Source of the DNA: Hyphomonas chukchiensis
Lineage (GTDB): Bacteria; Pseudomonadota; Alphaproteobacteria; Caulobacterales; Hyphomonadaceae
Length of the DNA stretch: 64,000 bases
Assembly: GCF_000682695.1 (NCBI RefSeq)
Contig: NZ_AWFG01000052.1
Location: forward strand, 124,001-188,000
Direction: 5' to 3'
Made by a program: the position numbers and the translations under genes. Below the pieces are notes generated by a model. The model saw only the letters and a program-made list of their open reading frames with translations, was not told the DNA's origin and ran no database searches. Each line of letters starts with the position of its first letter. Position 1 is the stretch's first letter. Below, piece by piece: positions 16,861 through 25,632 of the stretch.

Positions 16861-18075
16861 CTACTCCGCCGCGGCGGCCGCGTGCTTGATCTCCTTCACG
16901 CCGCGTTTTTCCAGGAATTTCCTGATGTTGCGGGCAGCTTGCCGGATACGCTGCTCGTTCTCGACGAGCGCAATCCGGACGTGTCCGTCGCCGTGCTCGC
17001 CAAAGCCGGCGCCGGGCGCGACGGCGACATGAGCCTCGTTCATCAGCATGAGCGAGAATTCGAGGCTGCCAAGCTCCTTGAACGGCTCCGGAATGGGCGC
17101 CCAGGCAAACATGGAAGCCTTCGGGCTGGGAATATCCCACCCTGCCCGGCCGAAACTCTCAACCAGCACGTCACGGCGCTGCTTGTAGATCTGGCGGAAT
17201 TCCTCGACGCAGTCCTGCGGGCCATCAAGCGCAGCCACGGCTGCGACCTGGATTGGCGTATAGGCGCCGTAATCGAGGTAGGATTTGACACGTGCCAAGG
17301 CCGCAATCAGCGTCTCGTTGCCTGCGACAAAGCCCATGCGCCAGCCGGCCATGGAATAGGTCTTGGACATGGTGGTGAACTCGACCGCGATGTCTTTCGC
17401 GCCGTCAACCTGCAGGATCGAGGGGGTCGGCTCCTCGAAGTAGATTTCGTTGTACGCGAGGTCGGACAGGATCCAGAGATCATGCTTTTTCGCGAACTTG
17501 ACCGCATCCTTGTAGAATTCGAGGTCGCAGACGTCCGCCGTCGGGTTTGACGGATAGCAGAGCACCATGGCGGTTGGCGGCGGAACGCAATGTTTCACGG
17601 CCTTTTCAAGGTTGCGCAGGTATTGTTCCGGCGATGGCGCCGGCACGGCGCGGATCGACGCGCCGGCAATGATGAAGCCGAAGGAATGCAGCGGATACGA
17701 CGGGTCCGGCGACAGGATCACGTCGCCGGGCGCGGAAATAGCCTGCGCCAGGTTGGCAAAGCCTTCCTTGGAGCCAAGGGTGACGATGACTTCCTTGTTC
17801 TTGTCGAGCGTGACGCCGAAGCGCCGCTTGTAATAATCGGTGACCGCGCGGCGCAGGCCCGGAATGCCGCGCGAGGCGGAATAGCCGTTAACGTCAGGCT
17901 TGCGGGCGGTTTCAACCAGTTTGTCGACAATGTGCGTCGGTGTCGGCAGATCGGGGTTGCCCATGCCGAGGTCGATAATGTCAGCGCCCTCAGCGCGCAA
18001 AGCCGCCTTAGCCCGGTTCACCTGCTCAAACACATAGGGTGGCAGGCGACGGATCTTGTGAAAATCGGTGTTCAT
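16861..18075 (-). CDS. PLP-dependent class I/II aminotransferase, AlaC-like
   Basis: The 404-residue fold-type I enzyme has IDLGMGNPDLPTP at the N-terminus, the cofactor-binding LSDLAYNEIYF, and the Schiff-base lysine in TMSKTYSMAGWRMGF. It resembles AlaC (glutamate-pyruvate aminotransferase) and proteins annotated as LL-diaminopimelate aminotransferase in alphaproteobacteria, where the gene usually lies next to hom. It probably transfers amino groups in alanine or aspartate-family metabolism. It overlaps the upstream lipoprotein gene by a 4-base ATGA junction. A poly-alanine C-terminal tail is unusual but likely harmless. Confidence 0.92.
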   Translation of the reverse strand: MNTDFHKIRRLPPYVFEQVNRAKAALRAEGADIIDLGMGNPDLPTPTHIVDKLVETARKPDVNGYSASRGIPGLRRAVTDYYKRRFGVTLDKNKEVIVTLGSKEGFANLAQAISAPGDVILSPDPSYPLHSFGFIIAGASIRAVPAPSPEQYLRNLEKAVKHCVPPPTAMVLCYPSNPTADVCDLEFYKDAVKFAKKHDLWILSDLAYNEIYFEEPTPSILQVDGAKDIAVEFTTMSKTYSMAGWRMGFVAGNETLIAALARVKSYLDYGAYTPIQVAAVAALDGPQDCVEEFRQIYKQRRDVLVESFGRAGWDIPSPKASMFAWAPIPEPFKELGSLEFSLMLMNEAHVAVAPGAGFGEHGDGHVRIALVENEQRIRQAARNIRKFLEKRGVKEIKHAAAAAE

Positions 18076-18506
18076 CTCTGGCCTTTCAGACCTTGGGTGA
18101 CGCGCGGGACGTTGAAGGATTCCCTGATGGCTGTGATCTCGGCGTCAGTCAAAAAATTCGAGGACAGGTCCAGGCCAGCAAATTGCTGGCGGATCTCGGC
18201 CCCAACGGCTGCGATTTCGGCCGGCCCATTGGCCGGCAATTCCGCTCGCGCGTTGGCCGCGAATGCCGCCGTAAGTTCATTCACACGTTCAGCAGATGCC
18301 GGCAGCGTCTTGCCGGGCAGGTCGTCCTCTGCAATCGTGGGCACCTCGACAAGCTTTGGATACCCTTCACCCCGAATTTCGGCACGACGGGTCTCATACC
18401 AGTCCGGAGCCTGGTTTACGGCGTCACGCATCTTTGAATACGAGCCGGTACAGCCTGCCAGAAGCAAGCATGAAACGCCTATGAGGGGAATCGTCGTGTT
18501 TTTCAT
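18072..18506 (-). CDS. Small lipoprotein of unknown function
   Basis: The internal ATG was chosen because it gives a textbook lipoprotein signal: MKNTTIPLIGVSCLLLAGC, with the lipobox LAGC. The mature part of about 125 residues is acidic to neutral and helical, without a family I recognise. It may sit on the periplasmic face of the outer membrane. It overlaps the aminotransferase start by ATGA, so the two are translationally coupled, although no functional link is obvious. It is divergent from phaC; 71 bases separate the starts. Confidence 0.72.
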   Translation of the reverse strand: MKNTTIPLIGVSCLLLAGCTGSYSKMRDAVNQAPDWYETRRAEIRGEGYPKLVEVPTIAEDDLPGKTLPASAERVNELTAAFAANARAELPANGPAEIAAVGAEIRQQFAGLDLSSNFLTDAEITAIRESFNVPRVTQGLKGQR

Positions 18507-18577
18507 CGTTAAACTCATTAAATCACAAACATTCTCATGAATAGTTACGCAACTACAAACAGGCGATATTGGGACAG

Positions 18578-20407
18578 ATGAGCGGCAATAAAAAAGAAAA
18601 GGCTGCACTTCCTTCACTTCAATCGCTGATGGCTGAGCAGAATCCACTGCAGATGCAGGTGTTGATGACAACGCTCGCGCTCGCCAATACGGAATCACAG
18701 GCCTTGATCAGCGATGTCCTGATGGGCTCAGGGCCGGTCGGCACGATGGCACAAGGCGACCCGATGGGCGCTGGCGAAGCCTTTCGCGCCGTCGGCATGA
18801 ACCTCGCGCAGAATCCGGCAGCGCTTATGCGTGCCAATATGGAACTGATGCGCGGATGGATGGGCCTGTGGAATGAAATGACCCAGGAGGCGCTGGGCGC
18901 CGAACCTGCCCCGGAAACGGACAAGCGGTTTTCCGATCCTGAATGGCAGACCAATCCGGGCTTCAAGTTTATCCGCAAGGCCTATGAGGTGAATACCAAA
19001 TGGCTGATGGGCCTCGCTGACCACGCCACGGACCTGCCGGAAAACCTGCACCTGCGGACCAAGTTTTTTACCCAGCAGCTGACCGACATCATGTCGCCGA
19101 CGAATTACCTCGGCACCAACCCGCAAGCCCTGCGCGCCTTCATGGAAAGCGGCGGCGAGAGCGTGCTGAACGGCATCCGCCTTGCGCGCGCCGACGTGAA
19201 GAAAGCCGGCGGCAAGCTGCACATCAGCCAGACCGACGAGACGCCCTTCGAGATCGGCGAGAACATCGCCACCGCGCCCGGCAAGGTTGTGTTCCGCAAT
19301 GACCTGATCGAGCTGATCCAGTATGCGCCGACACAGGAAACCGTGTACTCGCGGCCCCTGCTGATCTTCCCGCCCTGGATCAACAAGTTCTATATTCTCG
19401 ACCTGCGCGAAGAGAATTCGATGATCCGCTGGCTGGTCGACAAGGGCCTGACCGTGTTCGTCGTGTCGTGGCGGTCGGCGGACGACGTGACCAAGGACTA
19501 CACCTGGGACGATTACAGCAAGAATGGCGTCTATGCCGCCGTTGAGGCCGCGCTGCAGGCCTCCGGCGCCAAGAAGCTCAATGCCGTCGGCTACTGCATC
19601 GGCGGCACGCTGCTGTCGGGCACGCTGGCGCATATGGCAGCCAATGGCGACGACCGGGTGAACTCGGCGACCTTCTTTGCGTCGCAGTCGGACTTCGAAC
19701 TCGCCGGCGACCTGAGAGTGTTCACCGACGGGCCGGGCCGCAGCTATATCGACAGCCTGATCGAGAAGAGCGGCGGCGTGATGCCGGGCGCGATGATGTA
19801 CGAGACCTTCAACTGGCTTCGCCCGATCGACCTCGTGTGGCGCTATGTGATCGACCAGTACATGCTGGGCAAGTCGCCCCGCCCGTTCGACCTCCTCTAC
19901 TGGAACGCCGACCAGACCAATATTCCGGGCAAGGTGCACCAGCGCTATCTCAAGGACTGCTATTACGACAACAAGCTGTCGAAGGGCGAGTTCGAACTGC
20001 TGGGCGAGACCGTGGACCTGAAGAACGTGACCATACCCGTGATGGTCCAGGCCAGCCGCGACGACCATATCTGCCCGTTCGAGAGCGTGTATCGCACGGC
20101 AACCGTCTTCGGCGGCGATACCAAGTTCGTGCTGTCGAGCTCGGGCCATATCGCGGGCGTGGTGAACCACCCGGACGCGAAGAAATACCAGCACTGGACG
20201 GGCGGCAAGATCACAGAGACGGGCGCGGAATGGCTGGAGACGGCCCAAGAGGCCCCAGGCTCATGGTGGCCCTATTGGTGGGACTGGCTGAAGCCGAAGT
20301 CGGGCGCCAAGAAGAAGGCCGTGCAACCGAAAGACATGGGACTCGGCGCGGCGCCGGGCACTTATGTCAAAGTGCGCCTTCAGCATATCAAGCTGCCGCT
20401 TAAATAG
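18578..20407 (+). CDS. phaC: Class I poly(3-hydroxyalkanoate) synthase
   Basis: A 609-residue enzyme, the usual class I size. The lipase-like box is GYCIGG with the catalytic Cys at about residue 340, the Asp lies in SRDDHICP (about D496) and the His in SSSGHIAGVVNHP (about H524), so the triad is intact. It polymerises (R)-3-hydroxybutyryl-CoA into PHB granules. The ATG is used rather than a TTG three codons upstream. No phaA, phaB or phasin gene lies beside it, so monomer genes must be elsewhere; a MaoC-like hydratase is 3 kb upstream. It is convergent with argC, with only six bases between stops. Confidence 0.97.
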   Translation: MSGNKKEKAALPSLQSLMAEQNPLQMQVLMTTLALANTESQALISDVLMGSGPVGTMAQGDPMGAGEAFRAVGMNLAQNPAALMRANMELMRGWMGLWNEMTQEALGAEPAPETDKRFSDPEWQTNPGFKFIRKAYEVNTKWLMGLADHATDLPENLHLRTKFFTQQLTDIMSPTNYLGTNPQALRAFMESGGESVLNGIRLARADVKKAGGKLHISQTDETPFEIGENIATAPGKVVFRNDLIELIQYAPTQETVYSRPLLIFPPWINKFYILDLREENSMIRWLVDKGLTVFVVSWRSADDVTKDYTWDDYSKNGVYAAVEAALQASGAKKLNAVGYCIGGTLLSGTLAHMAANGDDRVNSATFFASQSDFELAGDLRVFTDGPGRSYIDSLIEKSGGVMPGAMMYETFNWLRPIDLVWRYVIDQYMLGKSPRPFDLLYWNADQTNIPGKVHQRYLKDCYYDNKLSKGEFELLGETVDLKNVTIPVMVQASRDDHICPFESVYRTATVFGGDTKFVLSSSGHIAGVVNHPDAKKYQHWTGGKITETGAEWLETAQEAPGSWWPYWWDWLKPKSGAKKKAVQPKDMGLGAAPGTYVKVRLQHIKLPLK

Positions 20408-20413
20408 ACCGGC

Positions 20414-21361
20414 TCAGGCCTCCAGCCCCGTCCACTCATCAAGGCCGAGGGCGATGTTCAGGTTCTGGACGGCGGCGCCTGAGGCACCCTTGCCCAGATT
20501 GTCGAGGCGGGCGACGAGGCGCGCCTGTTCATCATTGCCGAAGACAAAGAGTTCGAGCCGGTTCGTGCCGTTGCAGGCTTCAGGCTCAAGGCCTGTCAGC
20601 TTGTCGGACTCCGCCAGTGCCACGACCTTGACGAAGCGTTCGCCCTCATAGGCCTGCGTCAGGGCGGCGTGCAGGTCTGTCCTGCGCGGCGTGTTGGGCA
20701 ACATGCGCAGAGTGAGCGGCACTTCGACGATCATGCCCTGCGCAAAGCGGCCAACGGCCGGCATGAACATGGGCAGGTTTGCGAGGCGCCCGTGCCGCAT
20801 CATTTCCGGGGGGTGCTTGTGCTTCTGGCTAAGACCATAGATGCGGTAATTGTCGCTGGTATGGTTCGCGGCGGATGCGTCCTCAAACTCGGCAATCATG
20901 GCGTTGCCGCCGCCGGTGTAGCCGGAAACGGCATTCACGGTGAGCGGATACGACGGCGGCACGAAGCCCCGCACCACAAGCGGCCGCACGAGCGCGATCA
21001 CGCCTGTCGGATAGCAGCCGGGATTGGAAATACGGGTGGAGGCACGGATGGCGGCGCGCTGCCCCTTGTCCATCTCGGGGAAGCCATAGGTCCAGCCCGG
21101 CGCCGTGCGGTGCGCCGTGGAGGCGTCAATGATGATCGTGTTCTTGTTGGTGACGAGCGACACGCCGAGCCGGGCCGCATCATCCGGCAGGCAGAGGATG
21201 ACGGCATCGGCCGAGTTCATCATGCTGGCGCGGGCATCGATATCCTTGCGCTTGGCCGGATCAATCGAGATCAGCTCGATATCGTCGCGCGCCCGCAGCC
21301 GGTCGGCAATCTGAAGGCCGGTCGTGCCGGCTTCGCCATCAATGAAAACTTTTGGCAGCAT
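20414..21361 (-). CDS. argC: N-acetyl-gamma-glutamyl-phosphate reductase (short type)
   Basis: The 315-residue protein begins with VFIDGEAGTTGLQIADRL, an NADP-binding motif of the short ArgC form, and has the catalytic Cys in SNPGCYPTG (C116). It reduces N-acetylglutamyl phosphate to the semialdehyde in arginine synthesis. It lies downstream of rplM-rpsI on the same strand, but a strong terminator stands between rpsI and argC, so argC probably has its own promoter or depends on read-through. The same neighbourhood (rplM-rpsI-argC) is, as I recall, common in alphaproteobacteria. Confidence 0.96.
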   Translation of the reverse strand: MLPKVFIDGEAGTTGLQIADRLRARDDIELISIDPAKRKDIDARASMMNSADAVILCLPDDAARLGVSLVTNKNTIIIDASTAHRTAPGWTYGFPEMDKGQRAAIRASTRISNPGCYPTGVIALVRPLVVRGFVPPSYPLTVNAVSGYTGGGNAMIAEFEDASAANHTSDNYRIYGLSQKHKHPPEMMRHGRLANLPMFMPAVGRFAQGMIVEVPLTLRMLPNTPRRTDLHAALTQAYEGERFVKVVALAESDKLTGLEPEACNGTNRLELFVFGNDEQARLVARLDNLGKGASGAAVQNLNIALGLDEWTGLEA

Positions 21362-21385
21362 GGCCGCCTCCCACCACAGAACAAT

Positions 21386-21417
21386 AAAAAACGGGCGCTT
21401 CGTTCCCGAAGCGCCCG
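21386..21417 (-). terminator. Intrinsic terminator after rpsI
   Basis: On the minus strand an 11-base-pair GC-rich stem (arms 21392-21402 and 21407-21417, loop of four) is followed at once by six T residues. It lies 27 bases beyond the rpsI stop and 25 bases before the argC start. Confidence 0.9.
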
Positions 21418-21443
21418 CCGGAATTGGTAAACCGGAATACGGC

Positions 21444-21929
21444 CTAGCGCTTGGAGAACTGGAAGCTACGACGGGCTTTAGCCTTGCCGTACTTCTTACG
21501 CTCGACGACGCGTGGATCGCGGGTCATGAAGCCGAATGGCTTGAGCACGGCGCGCAGGCCTGGCTCATAGTTGACGAGCGCGCGCGAGATGCCGTGACGC
21601 ACTGCACCGGCCTGACCCATGAGGCCCGAACCTTTGACAGTCGCGATGACGTCGAATTCGCTGTCGCGACCGGCTTCGATCAGCGGCTGGGCAATAACCA
21701 TGCGCAGGACCGGACGTGCGAAATACTGCTCCTGGTCGCGGCCATTGATCGTGATCTTGCCGGAACCCGGCTTGATCCAGACTCGTGCCGTGGCTTCCTT
21801 GCGGCGGCCTGTGCCGTAGGCGCGGCCAAGAGCGTCGATCTTTGGTTCGATCTTCGCGGCAGGCGCTTCAGCGGCTGGCGTGCCCGACATGGTGCCGAGG
21901 TCCTGGAGGGAATTTGCAGTATCGGTCAT
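21444..21929 (-). CDS. rpsI: 30S ribosomal protein S9
   Basis: The 161-residue protein has the S9 core, with [28 protein letters not shown] and the C-terminal basic tail ending in RRSFQFSKR that reaches the ribosomal P site. An N-terminal extension of about 35 residues, Ala and Pro rich, precedes the core, as in several alphaproteobacteria. It follows rplM by three bases and ends in a strong terminator. Confidence 0.98.
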   Translation of the reverse strand: MTDTANSLQDLGTMSGTPAAEAPAAKIEPKIDALGRAYGTGRRKEATARVWIKPGSGKITINGRDQEQYFARPVLRMVIAQPLIEAGRDSEFDVIATVKGSGLMGQAGAVRHGISRALVNYEPGLRAVLKPFGFMTRDPRVVERKKYGKAKARRSFQFSKR

Positions 21930-21932
21930 GGA

Positions 21933-22397
21933 TTACGCTGCCTTGATGTTCTTGCGGTTCATCGATTTGAAATCGACGACTTCAGGCTGTTGGGCCGTGT
22001 GAGGGTGCTCTGCACCGGCATAGACGCGCAGCTTGCCGAACTGGGTGCGAGCGAGCGTGCTTTCCTTTGGCATCATCCGCTTCACAGCCATCTGGATGGT
22101 GCGCTCAGGAAATTTGCCATTGAGGATTTTCTCAGGCGTGGTCGACTTGATGCCGCCCGGGTAGCCGGTGTGACGGTAGTAGATCTTGTCCGTCATCTTT
22201 TTGCCTGTGAATTTTGCTTTATCCGCATTGATAATGACGACATGATCGCCCGTATCGATGTGCGGCGTGAAATCGACGCGGTGCTTGCCGCGAAGACGTT
22301 TTGCGACGTAAGAAGCAAGGCGTCCGATGACGACGTCAGTCGCATCAATCACGACCCACTTGTGCTCCACATCTGCTGGTGCGTTATAGGTTTTCAT
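21933..22397 (-). CDS. rplM: 50S ribosomal protein L13
   Basis: The 154-residue protein shows the L13 pattern: [20 protein letters not shown] near the N-terminus, [12 protein letters not shown] in the middle and KRMMPK near residue 108. It is one of the first proteins to bind 23S rRNA in assembly. It forms the rplM-rpsI operon, with the usual order for bacteria. Only 38 bases separate it from the divergent lipoprotein gene, so its promoter may lie partly within that gene. Confidence 0.98.
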   Translation of the reverse strand: MKTYNAPADVEHKWVVIDATDVVIGRLASYVAKRLRGKHRVDFTPHIDTGDHVVIINADKAKFTGKKMTDKIYYRHTGYPGGIKSTTPEKILNGKFPERTIQMAVKRMMPKESTLARTQFGKLRVYAGAEHPHTAQQPEVVDFKSMNRKNIKAA

Positions 22398-22435
22398 CGC
22401 TCTAATCAGAGCCTCTCGACTTCGGAGTTCATGGA

Positions 22436-23401
22436 ATGCAATTCAAGCGCTGGCGTTTAAGCGCCGTGTCCCCCCTTGTCAACGCCGGGCTTGGACTTGC
22501 CCTGCTTTTTACAGCAACGGCGTGTTCAAAACAAGACAAACAGGCCGAAACCAAGCCTGAAACCCCCGTCATTGCTGCAGGGACACAGCTACCTGCCGTC
22601 TGGGCCACACGCCCTCTGGAAGGCCAGGTTTCGTCCATAGGCCTGTCTGGCGGCCTACGTGGCATTCTGGCCATCGCCTATGAGAAAGGCGGCGTGCAAT
22701 TTTTCGATATGGAGGCTGAAAAGCTTGGCGAAAAAGCCAATTTCCGCCTCTCCGCACTAGGCAGCGGCGAGTCTGCCGTCATTGATGACCGGTCGATCAC
22801 CGTTTTTCCGGGAATCACCCGCGAGGGCGAGCTCAAGGGCTATATCTATGGCGAAGGCCTGATTGCCCCGGCGCAGATCGACCTGCCCGTCACGAGTGAC
22901 CATGCGGTTGTCGGCGTCTGCTCCGGCCCGGCCCCGGGAACGGGCCTGATGCGCCTTGCCTTCTGGACCGACGTGAACAGCAGCGTGCTCCAGAATGGAA
23001 TCATCAAGACAGATGAGGGCGACCTGCGCTGGGTGCCCGGCGAATCGACCTTCACGGACTTTCCGATCAAGTCGTGCGCCTTCACGAGCGATACGCTCGT
23101 CGCCTCGCCGCGCGCGTCTGATGCCGCCTCTCTGGTACGCGGCCCGCTCGACGCGCTCGTATCGCTGGAGAATGGCAAGCTCGGCATTTCGACCGACATG
23201 GGCATGACAAATGCCGAAATCGACGTGAAGGACGGCATAACCGTCGTGGCGCCCGATACGCCGGATGCGATGGCCGCGATGGGCACGATGATGTCGGGTG
23301 GCTATCCCGGTGGGCTGATCGTGATCGCGGGCGAAACCAAGCCTGGCGAATATCACGCCGTGTTCGTGGATCCGAGCCCGCTGACTCTGGAGACCAACTA
23401 G
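22436..23401 (+). CDS. Putative lipoprotein of unknown function
   Basis: A 321-residue protein with an N-terminal signal (residues about 8-29) ending in LLFTATAC, a reasonable though not ideal lipobox. The mature part has repeated short strands ([32 protein letters not shown]), suggesting a beta-propeller-like or beta-rich extracytoplasmic fold; phytase-like or 3-oxoacyl propellers come to mind but I cannot name the family. It is divergent from rplM and convergent with ctaA, the stops overlapping by four bases. No link with haem A synthesis is evident. Confidence 0.72.
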   Translation: MQFKRWRLSAVSPLVNAGLGLALLFTATACSKQDKQAETKPETPVIAAGTQLPAVWATRPLEGQVSSIGLSGGLRGILAIAYEKGGVQFFDMEAEKLGEKANFRLSALGSGESAVIDDRSITVFPGITREGELKGYIYGEGLIAPAQIDLPVTSDHAVVGVCSGPAPGTGLMRLAFWTDVNSSVLQNGIIKTDEGDLRWVPGESTFTDFPIKSCAFTSDTLVASPRASDAASLVRGPLDALVSLENGKLGISTDMGMTNAEIDVKDGITVVAPDTPDAMAAMGTMMSGGYPGGLIVIAGETKPGEYHAVFVDPSPLTLETN

Positions 23402-24426
23402 GCTGGTCGGCGCGTCAGCCAGACAAGCCGGACCGCCGCCAGCGTGACAATCACACCGATGGCCTGGTGCAGCAGCGCCAGGTTCATCGGGGCGGCGTTC
23501 ATGAGCGTAAGAATGCCCCAGCAGGCCTGAAGGCTGACCAACACCGCAAGGCCTGCAAAGGCGCCCTTGAGCGGCGTTGAGCGGAAAGCCCATGCGGCCC
23601 CCAGCGACAGGGCCCAGATAGCATAGGCGAGCATGCGGTGGTTGAACTGGGTCGTTGCCCGGCCTTCGAACAGGCTACGCAGGCCAAGCCCCTCCCCGAG
23701 ATAACCGTGAGGCACAAACTCGCCCGCCATCAGCGGCCAGTCATTATAGGTGCGCCCGGCATCCAGCCCGGCGACGAGTGCGCCTGCTGCCATCTGCAGG
23801 AAGATGAGGCCGAGCAGGACAACCGCGACTGTGCGAATTGCCGGCGCGACTACCGGGCGCGACTTGCCGCCAAGGTCCAGCCAGAGCCAGCACGTGTAGG
23901 CGATGATCAGCAAAGCCAGCATGAAATGCGTGGCAAGGCGGTAGGGCGCGACATCCACACGGGTTGTCTCGCCGATGCCGCTGGACACCATCCACCAGCC
24001 GATGGCGCCCTGAAGGCCACCGAGCAGGATAAGGATTACGAATTTGGTTGCGAGGCCGCGTGTCAGCCAGCCGCGAATCGCGAAAATGGCGAGGCCGCCC
24101 ATGGCCACAAGGCCGATCAAGCGGCCGAACAGGCGATGGCTCCATTCCCACCAGAAAATCTGTTGGAAATCGCCCAGTGACATGCCGGAATTCTGCAGCT
24201 TGTACTCGGCGGTCTGCTGGTACTTCGCGAACAGGCTAGCCCAGGACGCATCGCTCAGTGGCGGCAGGGCACCCTTGATCGGGTCCCATTCGGTGATCGA
24301 CAGGCCGCTGTCTGTCAGGCGCGTGGCGCCGCCGATCAGGATCATGGCGTAGACGAGCAGGCCAACGAGCACGAGCCAGTTGCGCATCCAGCGCGTCGCC
24401 TGCGGGGATTTGCCTGTATGGGACAT
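23398..24426 (-). CDS. ctaA: Haem A synthase (CtaA/COX15)
   Basis: The 342-residue polytopic membrane protein has the type 2 CtaA/COX15 signature: VGGATRLTDSGLSITEWDPI-like text near residues 30-50, the haem-ligand His in WEWSHRLFGR, a second in ATHFMLAL, FNHRMLAY and LLHQAIG. It oxidises the C8 methyl of haem O to the formyl of haem A for aa3-type cytochrome oxidase. The organism therefore has both aa3 and bd oxidases. It is convergent with the upstream lipoprotein gene and divergent from the DUF2842 gene. Confidence 0.96.
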   Translation of the reverse strand: MSHTGKSPQATRWMRNWLVLVGLLVYAMILIGGATRLTDSGLSITEWDPIKGALPPLSDASWASLFAKYQQTAEYKLQNSGMSLGDFQQIFWWEWSHRLFGRLIGLVAMGGLAIFAIRGWLTRGLATKFVILILLGGLQGAIGWWMVSSGIGETTRVDVAPYRLATHFMLALLIIAYTCWLWLDLGGKSRPVVAPAIRTVAVVLLGLIFLQMAAGALVAGLDAGRTYNDWPLMAGEFVPHGYLGEGLGLRSLFEGRATTQFNHRMLAYAIWALSLGAAWAFRSTPLKGAFAGLAVLVSLQACWGILTLMNAAPMNLALLHQAIGVIVTLAAVRLVWLTRRPA

Positions 24427-24495
24427 GCGGCCTAAATGGCCTATTCAGGCGGGACGGCAAGAGGCAACCGTGTCGCAGAGCCCTGCCCCCGCCCA

Positions 24496-24720
24496 ATGAA
24501 AGCCCGCCAGACCATGCGCAAACCGATCGCCAGCCTGATCCTTCTTGCCTTCATTGTCGCGTGGATCGTGATCGTGGGCACCCTGTCCGGCATGATCGGC
24601 ACATGGCCGCGCTGGGCACAGCTGGTGTTCTATATCGTGGCAGGGTTTGGCTGGATCATCCCGCTGAAACCGCTGTTCGCATGGATGAACAGCGGGCCGC
24701 AGGAAGAAACCGACGACTAG
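24496..24720 (+). CDS. DUF2842 small membrane protein
   Basis: A 74-residue protein with two transmembrane helices: one at about residues 11-31 and a second in LVFYIVAGFGWIIPLKPLFAWM. The PRW...YIVAGFGW..P pattern matches DUF2842, a small alphaproteobacterial membrane family of unknown function. Two in-frame ATGs exist (24496 and 24514); I use the upstream one. It is divergent from ctaA, and DUF2842 genes are often near cytochrome oxidase assembly genes, which may hint at a respiratory role. Its stop overlaps the stop of the PSD-like gene by four bases. Confidence 0.75.
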   Translation: MKARQTMRKPIASLILLAFIVAWIVIVGTLSGMIGTWPRWAQLVFYIVAGFGWIIPLKPLFAWMNSGPQEETDD

Positions 24721-25604
24721 TCCTCTTCGCCATGCTTGCGGGCAGCTTCGCGCAGGCGAGCGAAGATTTCGGCGGGATCTTCGGGAACGGATACTTCGTC
24801 AGGCGACGGGTAATCGTCGTCTTCCTCTTCCTCGATCTCGGGTTCCGCCTCCGTTTCGACCTGAAGGACGGGCGCCTCTTCCTGCTCCTCGGCTGTCATG
24901 CCGTCAAACAGGTCGGGATCGCCCTGCGATTTCAGCCGGCCGAGGACAGTTTCACCGCCAATGAGGGTCTGACCGGGCCAGATCAGAATGCCCGTATTGC
25001 TTGGCACGTAGATATCGCACCAGCCACCAAGACGCCGCGTCCCGAAGGGGCGGCCAAGGCGGACGATATCGCCAGCTTCAGTGCTGAGTTCGATGCGCGG
25101 GCCGAAGCCGCCTGAGGCGAGCCGCACACCGACCTGCTGGCCGCGGCTTTCAAAGGTGAGATAGGCGCGCGTCAGGCCGTCATCCTCAGGGCGGGTGGCC
25201 AGCGGCACGCCGTTTTCGCCAGCTTCGAGGATCAGGGATTCGAGGCTGCCCGCGATCGGCGTATAAACCTTGTTCGTGGCCGATGGCGCCGATGAGACCC
25301 GAATCCGCATCGTGGCAGACTCGGTGAGGCGCAATTCTGAAGGCGCCTCAACGCGCTCGACCGAAACGACCACGCCGTCACAGGGCGATACGATGCCATT
25401 GGCGAGATCAGGCGGTGTCCGGTGCGACCAGCGCGCGGCCATGAGCGCCAGGATAACGCCGGCAAATCCGATCCAGAACAGCGGTGACCAGATCAGGCCC
25501 AGCAACAGCGCAACGAGAAGCGCGCCGAGCGCGGCGGCGACGCCTTCCCAGTCCAGACCGACTGTGAGCCAGGGTGTGCTTCTGCGATCAAGGTCTTCAG
25601 ACAT
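24717..25604 (-). CDS. Phosphatidylserine-decarboxylase-like protein, catalytically degenerate
   Basis: The 295-residue protein aligns by eye with short (PSD-A type) phosphatidylserine decarboxylases: an N-terminal membrane hairpin (about residues 21-55), then IVSPCDGVVVSVE, APSELRL, TPIAGSLESLI and a C-terminal CDIYVPSNTGILIWPGQ block. The residues needed for self-cleavage and catalysis look lost. The GS at the pyruvoyl site (RFGSR in active enzymes) is RLGGW here; the His in the VNxHVNR region is replaced (PSATNKVY); the ETxHG His is ESRG. A strongly acidic tail of about 60 residues follows. It lies 28 bases after the ABC exporter gene and no pssA is adjacent. It may bind lipid or act as a scaffold; a PSD enzyme role is unlikely. 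Confidence 0.72.
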   Translation of the reverse strand: MSEDLDRRSTPWLTVGLDWEGVAAALGALLVALLLGLIWSPLFWIGFAGVILALMAARWSHRTPPDLANGIVSPCDGVVVSVERVEAPSELRLTESATMRIRVSSAPSATNKVYTPIAGSLESLILEAGENGVPLATRPEDDGLTRAYLTFESRGQQVGVRLASGGFGPRIELSTEAGDIVRLGRPFGTRRLGGWCDIYVPSNTGILIWPGQTLIGGETVLGRLKSQGDPDLFDGMTAEEQEEAPVLQVETEAEPEIEEEEDDDYPSPDEVSVPEDPAEIFARLREAARKHGEED

Positions 25605-25632
25605 TCAAATGGGCCCCTTCCCCGGGCAATTC

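Noticed and set aside
18728-20248. A 506-codon minus-strand open frame opposite phaC.
   Set aside because: It is antisense to an intact PHB synthase and shows no domain.
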